A DNA stretch of 23,891 nt, taken from NCBI GenBank assembly GCA_964357925.1, contig CAYHMW010000016.1:1-23891 (forward strand), given 5' to 3'. The notes below the pieces were generated by a model. It saw only the letters and a list, made by a program, of their open reading frames with translations, searched no databases and was not told where the DNA came from. Position numbers and translations under genes: made by a program. Source of the DNA: CAYHMW01 sp964357925. GTDB lineage: Bacteria > Patescibacteriota > Microgenomatia > UBA8517. This document shows positions 1-6,613 of the stretch, one piece after another. Numbering within the stretch: position 1 is the first letter of the stretch; the number at the start of each line of letters is the position of its first letter.

Positions 1-1
1 T

Positions 2-220
2 GAAACAATAGATACGGGCGCTGGATTAAGTAAGGTTGAACAAGAAAAACTTTTTAATAAATTCTATAGGTCAGAAAGTAACACCGGCAAAATCATGGGA
101 ACAGGCTTGGGACTATATATTTGCAAACTTCTAATCGGGAAGTTTAATGGAAAACTGGGGGTTGTTTCAGAAAGGAAAAAAGGAAGTAATTTCTGGTTTG
201 AGTTGCCCCTTAAGGAGTGA
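2..220 (+). CDS. Sensor histidine kinase, C-terminal fragment (5' end outside window)
   Basis: The window opens inside this frame and 72 codons remain before a TGA. What is left is the end of a HATPase_c domain: a G1-type box DTGAGLS followed by the F-box-like LFNKFYR, then a G2 box GTGLGLYICK, and a final strand typical of the domain (GSNFWFELPL). These boxes bind ATP for autophosphorylation of a His in the missing upstream part. A stand-alone receiver gene starts 21 bp downstream, so the two are probably a two-component pair. The sensor domain and signal cannot be judged. Confidence 0.88.
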   Translation, partial: ETIDTGAGLSKVEQEKLFNKFYRSESNTGKIMGTGLGLYICKLLIGKFNGKLGVVSERKKGSNFWFELPLKE

Positions 221-241
221 TAATATGATCATGTCATTACT

Positions 242-625
242 ATGGACAAACATAAAATTCTTCTTGTGGAAGACGACCAACTTCTCATCAATATGTATAA
301 AACAAAATTTGAGGCAGAAGGTTTCGAGGTTTATTGTGCAATGGATGGTCTAAGTGGTTTAAGTACGGCAGCTTCATGTAAACCTGATGCGATCGTCTTA
401 GATATCATGATGCCAAAAATGTCTGGCCTTGATTTTTTAAGGGAGTTGGGTCACGACGACTGGATTAAAGCTATACCAGTTCTAGTTTTAACAAACCTCT
501 CTCAGCAAGAGGAGGCCAGGAAAGCACTTGAGCTTGGTGCAAAAGAATATCTCTTGAAAGCCTCTCTTACTCCTGGTCAAATAGTAGAAAAAATTAGAGC
601 ATATCTACAAGCTGCCAATCAATAA
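242..625 (+). CDS. Stand-alone response regulator receiver (CheY-like)
   Basis: The 127-residue protein is a single REC domain with no output domain. The acidic pocket is D11-D12, the phosphoacceptor is D54 (VLDIMMP), the switch Thr is T84 (LVLTN) and the conserved Lys is K106 (LLKAS). It follows the histidine kinase fragment and its TAA stop shares one base with the ATG of the next gene (TAATG), so translation is probably coupled. Without a DNA-binding domain it probably acts by protein contact or in a phosphorelay; the target is unknown. Confidence 0.93.
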   Translation: MDKHKILLVEDDQLLINMYKTKFEAEGFEVYCAMDGLSGLSTAASCKPDAIVLDIMMPKMSGLDFLRELGHDDWIKAIPVLVLTNLSQQEEARKALELGAKEYLLKASLTPGQIVEKIRAYLQAANQ

Positions 626-1545
626 TGACTCTACTTTTTACTCTTGCCCACATTTTGATACCTCGTCGTTCTAATAATTTCAAGGCAAAACTCCTACATG
701 CTGAATATTTATTAACTCTCGCGATGCTTCTATTAGTTTTTAAGCTAAGTCTGTCATCCTCGCAAATCCAAGAACTTAATGTTTTAGGCTACGCAGCAAA
801 TATCTCGACAGCAAAAGTTGTAGAAATAACAAACCAAAAGCGCATTAATAACGGTCTAAGCGAGCTAACAGTTAGTCCATCGCTCGAAGCAGCAGCCCGA
901 GAAAAAGGTTTGCATATGTTAGAACACAACTACTGGGCACATGTTGCTCCTGACGGTACAGAACCATGGTATTTTTTTGAAAATGTTGGTTATGACTACC
1001 GCTATGCTGGAGAAAACTTGGCCAGAGATTTCAGTAATGAAAGCGCGGCAATCGAAGCTTGGATGGCTTCACCGACCCATCGCGACAACATGCTCTCTGG
1101 AAAATACAACGAAATCGGCATTGCAGTAGTTGAAGGAGACCTAAACGGAGTAGATACGACAATAATTATCCAACTATTTGGAACGAAAGCACAGGGCACA
1201 ATTCCAGCAATTTCAGTGGCCTCAGCAAACATAGAAGAAGGGCAAGACACAGTGAATGCTACCAAAACACCTCAAGTCACAGTCGAAGCAGGCGAAAGTG
1301 ATCAATTTGCCGTACCTCCGCAAGGGGGTAGCGTTGAAAAAGGAATCTCAGTGTCACCATTTACACTGTTACGTACTACTTCCTTAGCTATCGTAGCGAT
1401 TCTGGGTATAGTGCTAATAATAGATATTATTATTATTTCGCAAAGAAAAGTCGTAAGAAAAACATCCAAGCCACTTGCCCATATTTCATTCCTGTCAATG
1501 ATTATAATATTAATCCTCTTAGCTCAAAGCGGATCAATCCTTTAA
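625..1545 (+). CDS. Membrane-anchored CAP (SCP/PR-1) domain protein
   Basis: The protein has 306 residues. A hydrophobic segment at about 28-45 acts as signal anchor, followed by a CAP domain at about 65-187. The CAP cavity residues are visible: H106 (YWAHVAPDG), E130 (AGENLA) and H152 (SPTHRDNML). A low-complexity Glu/Gln/Val-rich linker leads to two C-terminal hydrophobic segments at about 252-271 and 287-303. The CAP domain is therefore expected outside the membrane. Bacterial CAP proteins are common but mostly of unknown biochemical role; some are tied to spore, wall or surface functions. The ATG overlaps the stop of the receiver gene by one base. Confidence 0.88.
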   Translation: MTLLFTLAHILIPRRSNNFKAKLLHAEYLLTLAMLLLVFKLSLSSSQIQELNVLGYAANISTAKVVEITNQKRINNGLSELTVSPSLEAAAREKGLHMLEHNYWAHVAPDGTEPWYFFENVGYDYRYAGENLARDFSNESAAIEAWMASPTHRDNMLSGKYNEIGIAVVEGDLNGVDTTIIIQLFGTKAQGTIPAISVASANIEEGQDTVNATKTPQVTVEAGESDQFAVPPQGGSVEKGISVSPFTLLRTTSLAIVAILGIVLIIDIIIISQRKVVRKTSKPLAHISFLSMIIILILLAQSGSIL

Positions 1546-1549
1546 TGCA

Positions 1550-1810
1550 ATGCCTGTAAAAAAAATAAGCCACCATATGTCGCATTATTTACCACTTTAT
1601 GGAATCTTAATTTTCGGCGGGATTGGAATAATTTATTTTGATTATGATCCAGCTTTCCAAAGCTCCATAATTGCTGCAACAACAGTTGCCTACTTTACCT
1701 GGGGAATTATTCATCACAAAATTCACCATGACTTGGGGGTAAGAATTATTTTAGAATACCTAGGAGTGTCACTCCTTGGAATGGTCATCCTCACCTCAGT
1801 CCTCTCCTGA
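1550..1810 (+). CDS. Small membrane protein of unknown function
   Basis: The 86-residue product has three hydrophobic stretches (about 13-30, 38-54 and 62-85) separated by short polar turns, with a His-rich turn HHKIHHD between the second and third. This suggests a three-helix inner-membrane protein. It begins 4 bp after the CAP gene and probably belongs to the same transcript. I do not recognise the family. The His-rich turn could bind metal, but nothing else supports that. Confidence 0.6.
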   Translation: MPVKKISHHMSHYLPLYGILIFGGIGIIYFDYDPAFQSSIIAATTVAYFTWGIIHHKIHHDLGVRIILEYLGVSLLGMVILTSVLS

Positions 1811-1822
1811 AAAAGGTCGATG

Positions 1823-1828
1823 TATAAT
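1823..1828 (+). promoter_or_regulatory. Consensus -10 box just upstream of ykuK-like gene
   Basis: A perfect TATAAT lies 8 nt before the ATG at 1837, so a transcript from it would start at or within a base or two of the start codon. No convincing -35 hexamer is seen 16-18 bp upstream. Confidence 0.4.
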
Positions 1829-1836
1829 TCTGCTTG

Positions 1837-2340
1837 ATGGCTAAAAACGGTAAAACTTCTTTTATAAGTCCAAGTTGTGGTGTTCTTACTCCTAAAAGAA
1901 TGATCGAGGAGATTAGAAAGTTTGTTGAATCCGATCAAAGCTCACGCTACAGGCTAGTTATTGGAACAGATTCACAAGTAAGGCGCCTTAATGGCACGCC
2001 TCACTGTGATTACGTGACAGCAATTGTTATATATAGAACAGGCAGAGGAGCAAGGTATTTCTGGCACAAAAAAAAGGAAAAAACGCCATCAGTATTAAGG
2101 GAAAAAATTTATACAGAAACCACAAAGTCACTCGAAGTCGCCGAATTGTTAGTCCCAAGCATCAGAGAAGCCATCTCTCCAGTTAGATATGATCTCGAAA
2201 TTCATATCGACGTCGGCCCACTAGGCGAAACCCGTGACATGATTAAGGAAGTAACAGGCATGGTTATAGGTAACGGCTACACGCCACGCACAAAACCAGG
2301 CTCCTGGGCCGCAAGTTCAGTTGCAGATCGCCACACATAG
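1837..2340 (+). CDS. YkuK/DUF458-family RNase H-like protein
   Basis: The protein has 167 residues from the ATG at 1837; a TTG directly before it is a less likely start. The family signatures are present: the first acidic strand VIGTDSQ, a central EIHIDVGP strand, a GMVIGNGY segment and the C-terminal SVADRHT. DUF458 proteins adopt an RNase H-like fold and are predicted metal-dependent nucleic-acid-binding proteins or nucleases; no confirmed substrate is known to me. The gene looks complete and marks the left edge of the backbone before the accessory island. A -10 box close to the ATG suggests its own, possibly leaderless, transcript. Confidence 0.82.
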   Translation: MAKNGKTSFISPSCGVLTPKRMIEEIRKFVESDQSSRYRLVIGTDSQVRRLNGTPHCDYVTAIVIYRTGRGARYFWHKKKEKTPSVLREKIYTETTKSLEVAELLVPSIREAISPVRYDLEIHIDVGPLGETRDMIKEVTGMVIGNGYTPRTKPGSWAASSVADRHT

Positions 2341-2353
2341 TTGTTTAGGACGT

Positions 2354-2416
2354 GATACATTTCGGACAAATGATATCGCTAGATGAACCACCAGACTGAC
2401 AGAACTAGATACATTT
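2354..2416. repeat. Short direct repeat in the gap left of the transposase relic
   Basis: GATACATTT occurs at 2354-2362 and 2408-2416, 54 bp apart, with further similarity on the left side (GGAC and GAAC). The pair lies between the ykuK-like stop and the transposase relic and may be sub-terminal transposase-binding repeats of a decayed element. No matching inverted end was found to the right of the relic. Confidence 0.3.
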
Positions 2417-2442
2417 TCCTTATTTGAGCCGGCCGGGGTAAT

Positions 2443-2452
2443 TACAATACCC
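2443..2452. repeat. Left copy of a 10-bp direct repeat flanking the island
   Basis: TACAATACCC is found here and again at 9861-9870 in the same orientation, on the two sides of the accessory island. The left copy also sits in a small inverted repeat (GGGTA at 2436-2440, TACCC at 2448-2452), and its TACAAT could serve as a -10 box 6 nt before the relic's ATG. A chance match cannot be excluded. Confidence 0.3.
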
Positions 2453-2454
2453 TC

Positions 2455-2887
2455 ATGAAGATAATCTCCCCGGAGTTTTCTGATCCTGTTAGGTTTAGGT
2501 TGCATGTCTTGGACCACTGCTACAAACATGGAATCAAGTCATCTGTGGATGCCCTTGGCCTCCCAAGAACAACAATTTACACCTGGGAGAAAAAGTTTGA
2601 AGAGGGAGGGAAGAAATCATCTTCATTCACTCCTGCCTCTACCAGACCACACAATACAAGGCAAATGACCTTGAGTTCAAAGCTTGTGGAGTTTATCAAA
2701 GCAATGCGCTTGGAATACGATCATGTTGGAAAGGGAAAGATTAAGTATTTTCAGGATAAGTATGCCAGGCAGGCTTAGTATATCAAAAAAGGAACTTTTA
2801 GCGAAGAATTTGGTAGACATTTACAAAACCCTAAGTAGCTACGATTTGTTGTCTGAGAATATAGAAACCTATTACCAAACTCAATAA
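2455..2887 (+). pseudogene. Decayed transposase (HTH N-terminal part, frameshifted and truncated)
   Basis: The first 107 codons (2455-2778) encode a helix-turn-helix region of the kind found at the start of IS481/rve-type transposases: a scissors of helices ending in LPRTTIYTWEKKF, then a linker TRPHNTRQM and a second helical part. The frame then stops, while an overlapping frame (2684-2887) continues with GRLSISKKELLAKN, as if by frameshift. The DDE integrase core is absent. The tail past about 2800 does not resemble a transposase and may be unrelated host sequence. The relic lies at the left edge of the accessory island. The family assignment is by pattern only. Confidence 0.62.
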
Positions 2888-2929
2888 ATCTGCATAGTTG
2901 AAATTTAATGTTAAAATTAGGTTACGATC

Positions 2930-3520
2930 ATGAATATTTATATATCGTGTTCTTCAGCAGACTTGGAGGAATACATTGAATCTTACTCACATATCCGCGA
3001 GGAAGTTCTTCGACTGGGACATGAGATTCCGGCAGACTGGTTAGGAAGGATTATAAGGAAAGCTAAGCAAGGGAAAAATGATCTAAAGGCCATCCCTGAT
3101 ATTAAAGATGAAGGCATAAAGGCAATAGAAAAAACGTCTTGTTTGATAGCTGATGTCTCTATCCCAAGCTCTAGTGTTGGATATCAGATAGCTTATGCGC
3201 TCTCAAAAAAAGTTCCGACACTTTGTTTATATTCGGAAGAATTTGGTAGAAAAAGTCCACCCCAGATTATTGACGCAACCAACTCTTCACTCTTAAGGGT
3301 GGAAAGTTATAACAATAAAAGCTTAAATAGCGTTATTAGAAAGTTTTTTAAAGATCTACCATCAGAAAAGCTTATTAAATTTAATTTTATAATTACTCCG
3401 GAAATTGAAGAATATATTGACAAAGGGGCTAAGAGACTCGAAGTGTCCAAATCCGAATTTTTAAGAGAAAAAGTTGTTGATTTAATCAAAGCAGATCCCA
3501 ACTACACGGAAAAGGAATAG
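2930..3520 (+). CDS. Nucleoside 2-deoxyribosyltransferase-like domain fused to a ribbon-helix-helix-like domain
   Basis: The protein has 196 residues. Residues 1-145 match the nucleoside 2-deoxyribosyltransferase/DNPH1 (Rcl) fold: an N-terminal strand MNIYISCS, then CLIADVSIPSSSVGYQ with D75, then a hydrophobic strand VPTLCLY. In active relatives the GY motif is followed by a catalytic Glu; here it is Gln (Q86), so ordinary N-glycosidase chemistry is doubtful. Residues about 150-188 look like a ribbon-helix-helix DNA-binding domain: a strand FNFIITPEI, helix, then VSKSEFLREKVVDLI. The combination suggests a nucleotide-sensing regulator, possibly of the operon that follows. Related folds occur as CMP hydrolases (MilB, BlsM) in nucleoside-antibiotic pathways. 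Family confidence is good; the regulator role is inference. Confidence 0.72.
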   Translation: MNIYISCSSADLEEYIESYSHIREEVLRLGHEIPADWLGRIIRKAKQGKNDLKAIPDIKDEGIKAIEKTSCLIADVSIPSSSVGYQIAYALSKKVPTLCLYSEEFGRKSPPQIIDATNSSLLRVESYNNKSLNSVIRKFFKDLPSEKLIKFNFIITPEIEEYIDKGAKRLEVSKSEFLREKVVDLIKADPNYTEKE

Positions 3521-3530
3521 CCTCATCTTC

Positions 3531-3549
3531 AAGAGCTTGACAGCTTTTT
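3531..3549 (+). terminator. Weak hairpin after the NDT-like gene
   Basis: AAGAGCT and AGCTTTT can pair around a TGAC loop (7 bp with one G-U) and the 3' arm runs into T residues. The stem is weak and overlaps the -35 box of the promoter below, so it is only a possible partial terminator. Confidence 0.25.
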
Positions 3550-3565
3550 ACAACAGGAGTAATCT
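3537..3565 (+). promoter_or_regulatory. Candidate sigma70-like promoter of the nucleotide-modification operon
   Basis: A perfect -35 hexamer TTGACA (3537-3542) is followed after 17 bp by TAATCT (3560-3565), which keeps the three most important -10 bases (TA....T). Initiation would fall near 3572, just before the inverted repeat at 3579-3594 and the first operon gene. Confidence 0.45.
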
Positions 3566-3578
3566 AGTGAATATCCTT

Positions 3579-3594
3579 TTGCGCAATGGCGCAA
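3579..3594. promoter_or_regulatory. Perfect inverted repeat at the operon start (operator or 5' hairpin)
   Basis: TTGCGC-AATG-GCGCAA is a perfect 6+6 bp inverted repeat with a 4-nt centre. It lies about 8 bp downstream of the predicted start of transcription. The centre contains an ATG (3586) that would be hidden in an RNA hairpin, which favours the ATG at 3604 as the real start of the first gene. It could equally be a DNA operator, for example for the ribbon-helix-helix-like protein encoded just upstream. Confidence 0.4.
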
Positions 3595-3603
3595 CTAAAT
3601 AAA

Positions 3604-4155
3604 ATGAAAACGATTACTTTTGTGACTGGTAACGAATCTAAGCTAAAAGATGCTCAGAAATTTCTATCATCCGATGAACTTGAAGTTATTGCACGAAAGC
3701 TTGAATTGTTAGAAATCCAATCTCATAGTCAGGAAGAAATTGTAACTCATAAAGTAAAACAAGCACATACCCTAGCTAAAACTGCTGTTATTGTTGACGA
3801 CACATCATTTTACATAGACCTTTATCCTGGATTTCCTGGAACTTTAACCAAGCATGTAAATTCTTTGTTGGGTCTGGAGGGAATAATCAAGCTATATGAC
3901 GAAGGTCAGAGTGCCTATTTTTTAACCATGCTTTGTTATAAGGATGAAAATGAAGAAGTAATTGCAAAAGGTGTATCAAAAGGAAGACTTACGAAGAAGA
4001 TATCTAATATTTTCAATCCCGATGCCCCTCTCAATAGTATTTTTATCCCAGATGGTTATGATAGACCTTTGTCAGAACTCTCATTTGAATTGGGTCTCGG
4101 TAACATTCATAGACTCAATGCCTTTAAAGATTTAAAGGAAAAAATATATACATGA
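3604..4155 (+). CDS. HAM1/ITPase-family nucleotide pyrophosphatase (a)
   Basis: From ATG 3604 the protein has 183 residues, the usual size for the ITPA/RdgB family, which cleaves noncanonical (d)NTPs to NMP and PPi. An in-frame ATG at 3586 adds six residues but lies inside a hairpin. Visible motifs are FVTGNESK at the N-terminus (TGNxxK), the acidic loop VDDTSFYID (D65, D66) and PGFPG. The C-terminal loop keeps HR (IHRLNAF), which reads the purine base, but the usual FG[YW]DPxF motif is altered to DAPLNSIF before IPDG. Substrate specificity may therefore be non-standard. It overlaps the next gene by 4 nt. Confidence 0.85.
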   Translation: MKTITFVTGNESKLKDAQKFLSSDELEVIARKLELLEIQSHSQEEIVTHKVKQAHTLAKTAVIVDDTSFYIDLYPGFPGTLTKHVNSLLGLEGIIKLYDEGQSAYFLTMLCYKDENEEVIAKGVSKGRLTKKISNIFNPDAPLNSIFIPDGYDRPLSELSFELGLGNIHRLNAFKDLKEKIYT

Positions 4156-4943
4156 CTAAAAAATTGACGACATTTGAAAAATTTCTCGACCAAAAAAGAG
4201 GTTATATTAGTAAGTTTCCAGAAAATAAAAAAGTTGTGATGATTATTTCCGGAGGATTAGATTCCATTGCCACCTCTGCAAAACTAATTGAGGATTTCGA
4301 CCTTGAACTTTTTCCTCTACATATCCACAGAGGCCAAACAAATTCTGTCGCAGAAGATATTTCTGTTGATTTCTTTACCAAATATTTTCAGAAAAGATAT
4401 GGTAAAGATAAATTTCACGCACCAGAAAAGATTTCAGTTAACGTACCGCCAAAGGAGTTCAAGAGCGACCTGTTACCTTATACGAAAATAAAAGGCCATC
4501 CAATGAGAGATCCAATTATGCATTTATTAGCAGTCGAATATGCTGTGGCTGTTTCTCAGAAATTAAATACTGAAGTAAAAACAATTTATTGTGCCATTGT
4601 TCCAGAAGATTACTTTCCTCATAGTACTTTAGAGGGATTAAGAGTTAATACAATTAATACTTGTGTAAACATGGGGGACTGGGATTGGCAGATATCTTCT
4701 CCTAATATAGATACTTTCTTGACAAAAGAGCATTTTGGAAAATCAGAGGAAATAAAATGGGCGATTGAAAAGGACATTCCTATAGGAAGAACGATCTCAT
4801 GTAATGATGCTAGTGATAAAACCAACCACATGGCCTGTGGTAAGTGTAAGTCTTGTTTTAGAAGGAACTCAGCATTTATCAAGTTGGGTTTCAAAGATTC
4901 TACAAAGTATTATGAAAAACCAAATTTTGAGCAATTTAGCTAA
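4152..4943 (+). CDS. QueC-like ATP-pyrophosphatase (a)
   Basis: The 263-residue protein has a PP-loop SGGLDS (33-38) for ATP and a C-terminal zinc site with C217, C229, C232 and C235 (ACGKCKSC), as in QueC, which turns 7-carboxy-7-deazaguanine into preQ0. It keeps RGQ (60-62, compare QueC YGQ) and an R before the long helix (HPMRDP). The segment that in QueC reads YPDCR is replaced by DYFPHSTLEGLR, followed by WDWQISSP. The same replacement is seen in the second QueC-like protein of this operon, so the two form a separate subfamily whose substrate may not be the deazaguanine acid. No FolE, QueD or QueE is nearby. Confidence 0.83.
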   Translation: MTKKLTTFEKFLDQKRGYISKFPENKKVVMIISGGLDSIATSAKLIEDFDLELFPLHIHRGQTNSVAEDISVDFFTKYFQKRYGKDKFHAPEKISVNVPPKEFKSDLLPYTKIKGHPMRDPIMHLLAVEYAVAVSQKLNTEVKTIYCAIVPEDYFPHSTLEGLRVNTINTCVNMGDWDWQISSPNIDTFLTKEHFGKSEEIKWAIEKDIPIGRTISCNDASDKTNHMACGKCKSCFRRNSAFIKLGFKDSTKYYEKPNFEQFS

Positions 4944-5982
4944 GGACTATTTCAAATATAAGAACAAATATAGACATTTGTCTGTCTCCAAAGATGGGAA
5001 GAAGAGGTTTGATCTTGCGGAAGGTTTATGGTCAAAAAATAAGATCGCTCAACTTCCAGATAGAAACTCTTCTCAATTAAAGAAAGTTTTAGCTATTTTT
5101 TTGGGGATAAAACCCGAGAACATATCAGTTTTTGCTGGAGCGGATGAAATTATAGAAATAATTCCGCGTTTATACTTAAATCCAAAACAAAGAGTCATGG
5201 TTATAGTTCCGACTTTTGAGAGATTAATAACTACCAATATAAAGGCAGGAGCAAAAGTGGTTTCCTTTAAGCTAAATCAAGAAACAAATTTTAAGCTTGA
5301 AGAATCAAATGCCTCAAAACTCATAGAGATTGTAAGCAAAGATTCAACAAAATTAGTATGGATTTGTACTCCAAATAATCCTACAGGGCAAACTATTAAT
5401 TTAGGTGTCATAGAAAAGATTGCAAGAAGTGTTCCTAAGTCTCTTGTGATAATAAATGAGGTTTACCAAGAGTATTTTAGCCTTGATAATAAAGATTCAG
5501 CTGTAAGTCTAATTAATAAATTTCCCAACTTAATTGTTATCAGATCATTTTCTAAAGCTTTTGGTTTGGCCGGGGTAAGAGTTGGGTATGTTGTTGCGGA
5601 TTCTGAGATTATTTCTCAATTTGAAAATTTCAGGACTATGTATAATTTGTCTTCGTATGCACATGATTATGCAGTTTCCGCTCTTTCTCCGGAGTCTTTG
5701 ACAAGCACTAGAGCTGCTCTAAACAGAATTTCTAAAGAAAAAGAAAAGTTAATTGAGCATATTAATAATTTGAGCAATTTTGAAGTTGTTGCGTCTAAAA
5801 CAAACTTTATATTTTTAAGACATAAAAATAAAGATTTATTTGACGAGCTTTATATTAAAGGTTTTGTTGTCAGCGATTGGCGGGAAGCATTGGGAGTGAG
5901 TGGTCAAAAGTTTGTCAGAATTTCAATCAATAAGCCAGAACTTAACAATAAGCTGGTTGAAACCTTAAAGGAGATCAATTAA
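4912..5982 (+). CDS. HisC-like class I/II PLP aminotransferase with altered PLP site
   Basis: ATG 4912 is chosen because homology begins there and residues encoded further upstream are only the shadow of the QueC-like gene; the overlap is 32 nt. The 356-residue protein shows GADEIIEII (HisC GSDE region), TPNNPTG (153-159), the PLP lysine K215 in SFSKAFGLAGVRVGY, and a C-terminal FVRISIN with the Arg that binds the substrate carboxylate or phosphate. In this fold the Asp of DEAY normally contacts the PLP pyridine nitrogen; here it is N182 (INEVY), read clearly as AAT. It may transfer an amino group to or from a modified nucleotide or side-chain precursor. Histidine biosynthesis is unlikely: no other his genes are present. 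Confidence 0.83.
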   Translation: MKNQILSNLAKDYFKYKNKYRHLSVSKDGKKRFDLAEGLWSKNKIAQLPDRNSSQLKKVLAIFLGIKPENISVFAGADEIIEIIPRLYLNPKQRVMVIVPTFERLITTNIKAGAKVVSFKLNQETNFKLEESNASKLIEIVSKDSTKLVWICTPNNPTGQTINLGVIEKIARSVPKSLVIINEVYQEYFSLDNKDSAVSLINKFPNLIVIRSFSKAFGLAGVRVGYVVADSEIISQFENFRTMYNLSSYAHDYAVSALSPESLTSTRAALNRISKEKEKLIEHINNLSNFEVVASKTNFIFLRHKNKDLFDELYIKGFVVSDWREALGVSGQKFVRISINKPELNNKLVETLKEIN

Positions 5983-5992
5983 ATTAAAGTCC

Positions 5993-6613
5993 ATGAAACA
6001 AATAACAACAAAAACACCAGGAGAAGCTTGGCTTAAAGCTGCTAGCGAAGTTTTAAAAAGTGGAAAGCCAGTAAAAGATGGTGAACAAAATTTAAAGGAG
6101 ATTCTAAATGTCATGGTTACTGTCCGGGACTCAATGGGTTCTGATGATATTCTTGAGAAATACGCAGACGAGAAGATGATCGTATGGATGAAAGATAATT
6201 TTTTGAAAACCAAACAAGTTTTAGATTGGGGATATAGCTATGGACAACGTTTCTTTTCCTTTGATGGCATAAATCAAATTAAAAAGGTAATTGAAAAACT
6301 AAGCAAAAATCCTGAAAGTAAGTCTGCGACGATCACTCTTATGGATCCAAAAGGAGATGGGCATCATGTGCCCTGTATCGTTGCTATTGATTTTAAAATA
6401 AGAGAAAGGAAGCTTATGCTCACAGCATTCTTTAGAAGTCAGGATGTTGGTAAAAAGATGTATGCAGATATTATTTCTCTCGGGGAGATAGGAAAAATGA
6501 TTTCAAAAGAGGTAAAAGTGGAACTAGGCGATTTGAATATATTGATTGTTTCCCTACATGCTTATGAAGCAGATTGGGATAATATTAAAAAGTTGGTATC
6601 TGAAAATTTATGA
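5993..6613 (+). CDS. Thymidylate-synthase-fold enzyme, (d)CMP-hydroxymethylase-like
   Basis: The 206-residue protein resembles the short archaeal-type thymidylate synthases. The catalytic Cys is C128 (HHVPCIVAID), followed by FFRSQDV (R149, D152, the phosphate and ring-binding loop) and SLHAYEAD (H189, Y191). At the position where thymidylate synthase has Asn (PFN or GAN) to read uracil, this protein has D159 (KMYADIIS). The same Asn-to-Asp change is found in T4 dCMP hydroxymethylase and switches preference to cytosine. The likely reaction is folate-dependent one-carbon transfer to C5 of a pyrimidine monophosphate; which base and sugar is not known. It starts 10 bp after the aminotransferase gene and overlaps the next gene by 4 nt. 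Confidence 0.8.
   Translation: MKQITTKTPGEAWLKAASEVLKSGKPVKDGEQNLKEILNVMVTVRDSMGSDDILEKYADEKMIVWMKDNFLKTKQVLDWGYSYGQRFFSFDGINQIKKVIEKLSKNPESKSATITLMDPKGDGHHVPCIVAIDFKIRERKLMLTAFFRSQDVGKKMYADIISLGEIGKMISKEVKVELGDLNILIVSLHAYEADWDNIKKLVSENL

Noticed and set aside
1002..1265. Reverse-strand open frame of 87 codons, and other minus-strand frames across the window
   Set aside because: All lie opposite well-supported + strand genes, show no recognisable domain and have no start signals.
3567..3602. GTG-started 11-codon leader peptide with an AGGAG 8 nt upstream, ending just before ATG 3604
   Set aside because: It would not be on a transcript from the promoter at 3537-3565, and the codons overlap the inverted repeat, so it is probably chance.
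4912..5982. Histidine biosynthesis gene hisC
   Set aside because: Only the fold matches; no other his genes are nearby, the PLP-contact Asp is changed, and the gene overlaps a QueC-like gene by 32 nt.
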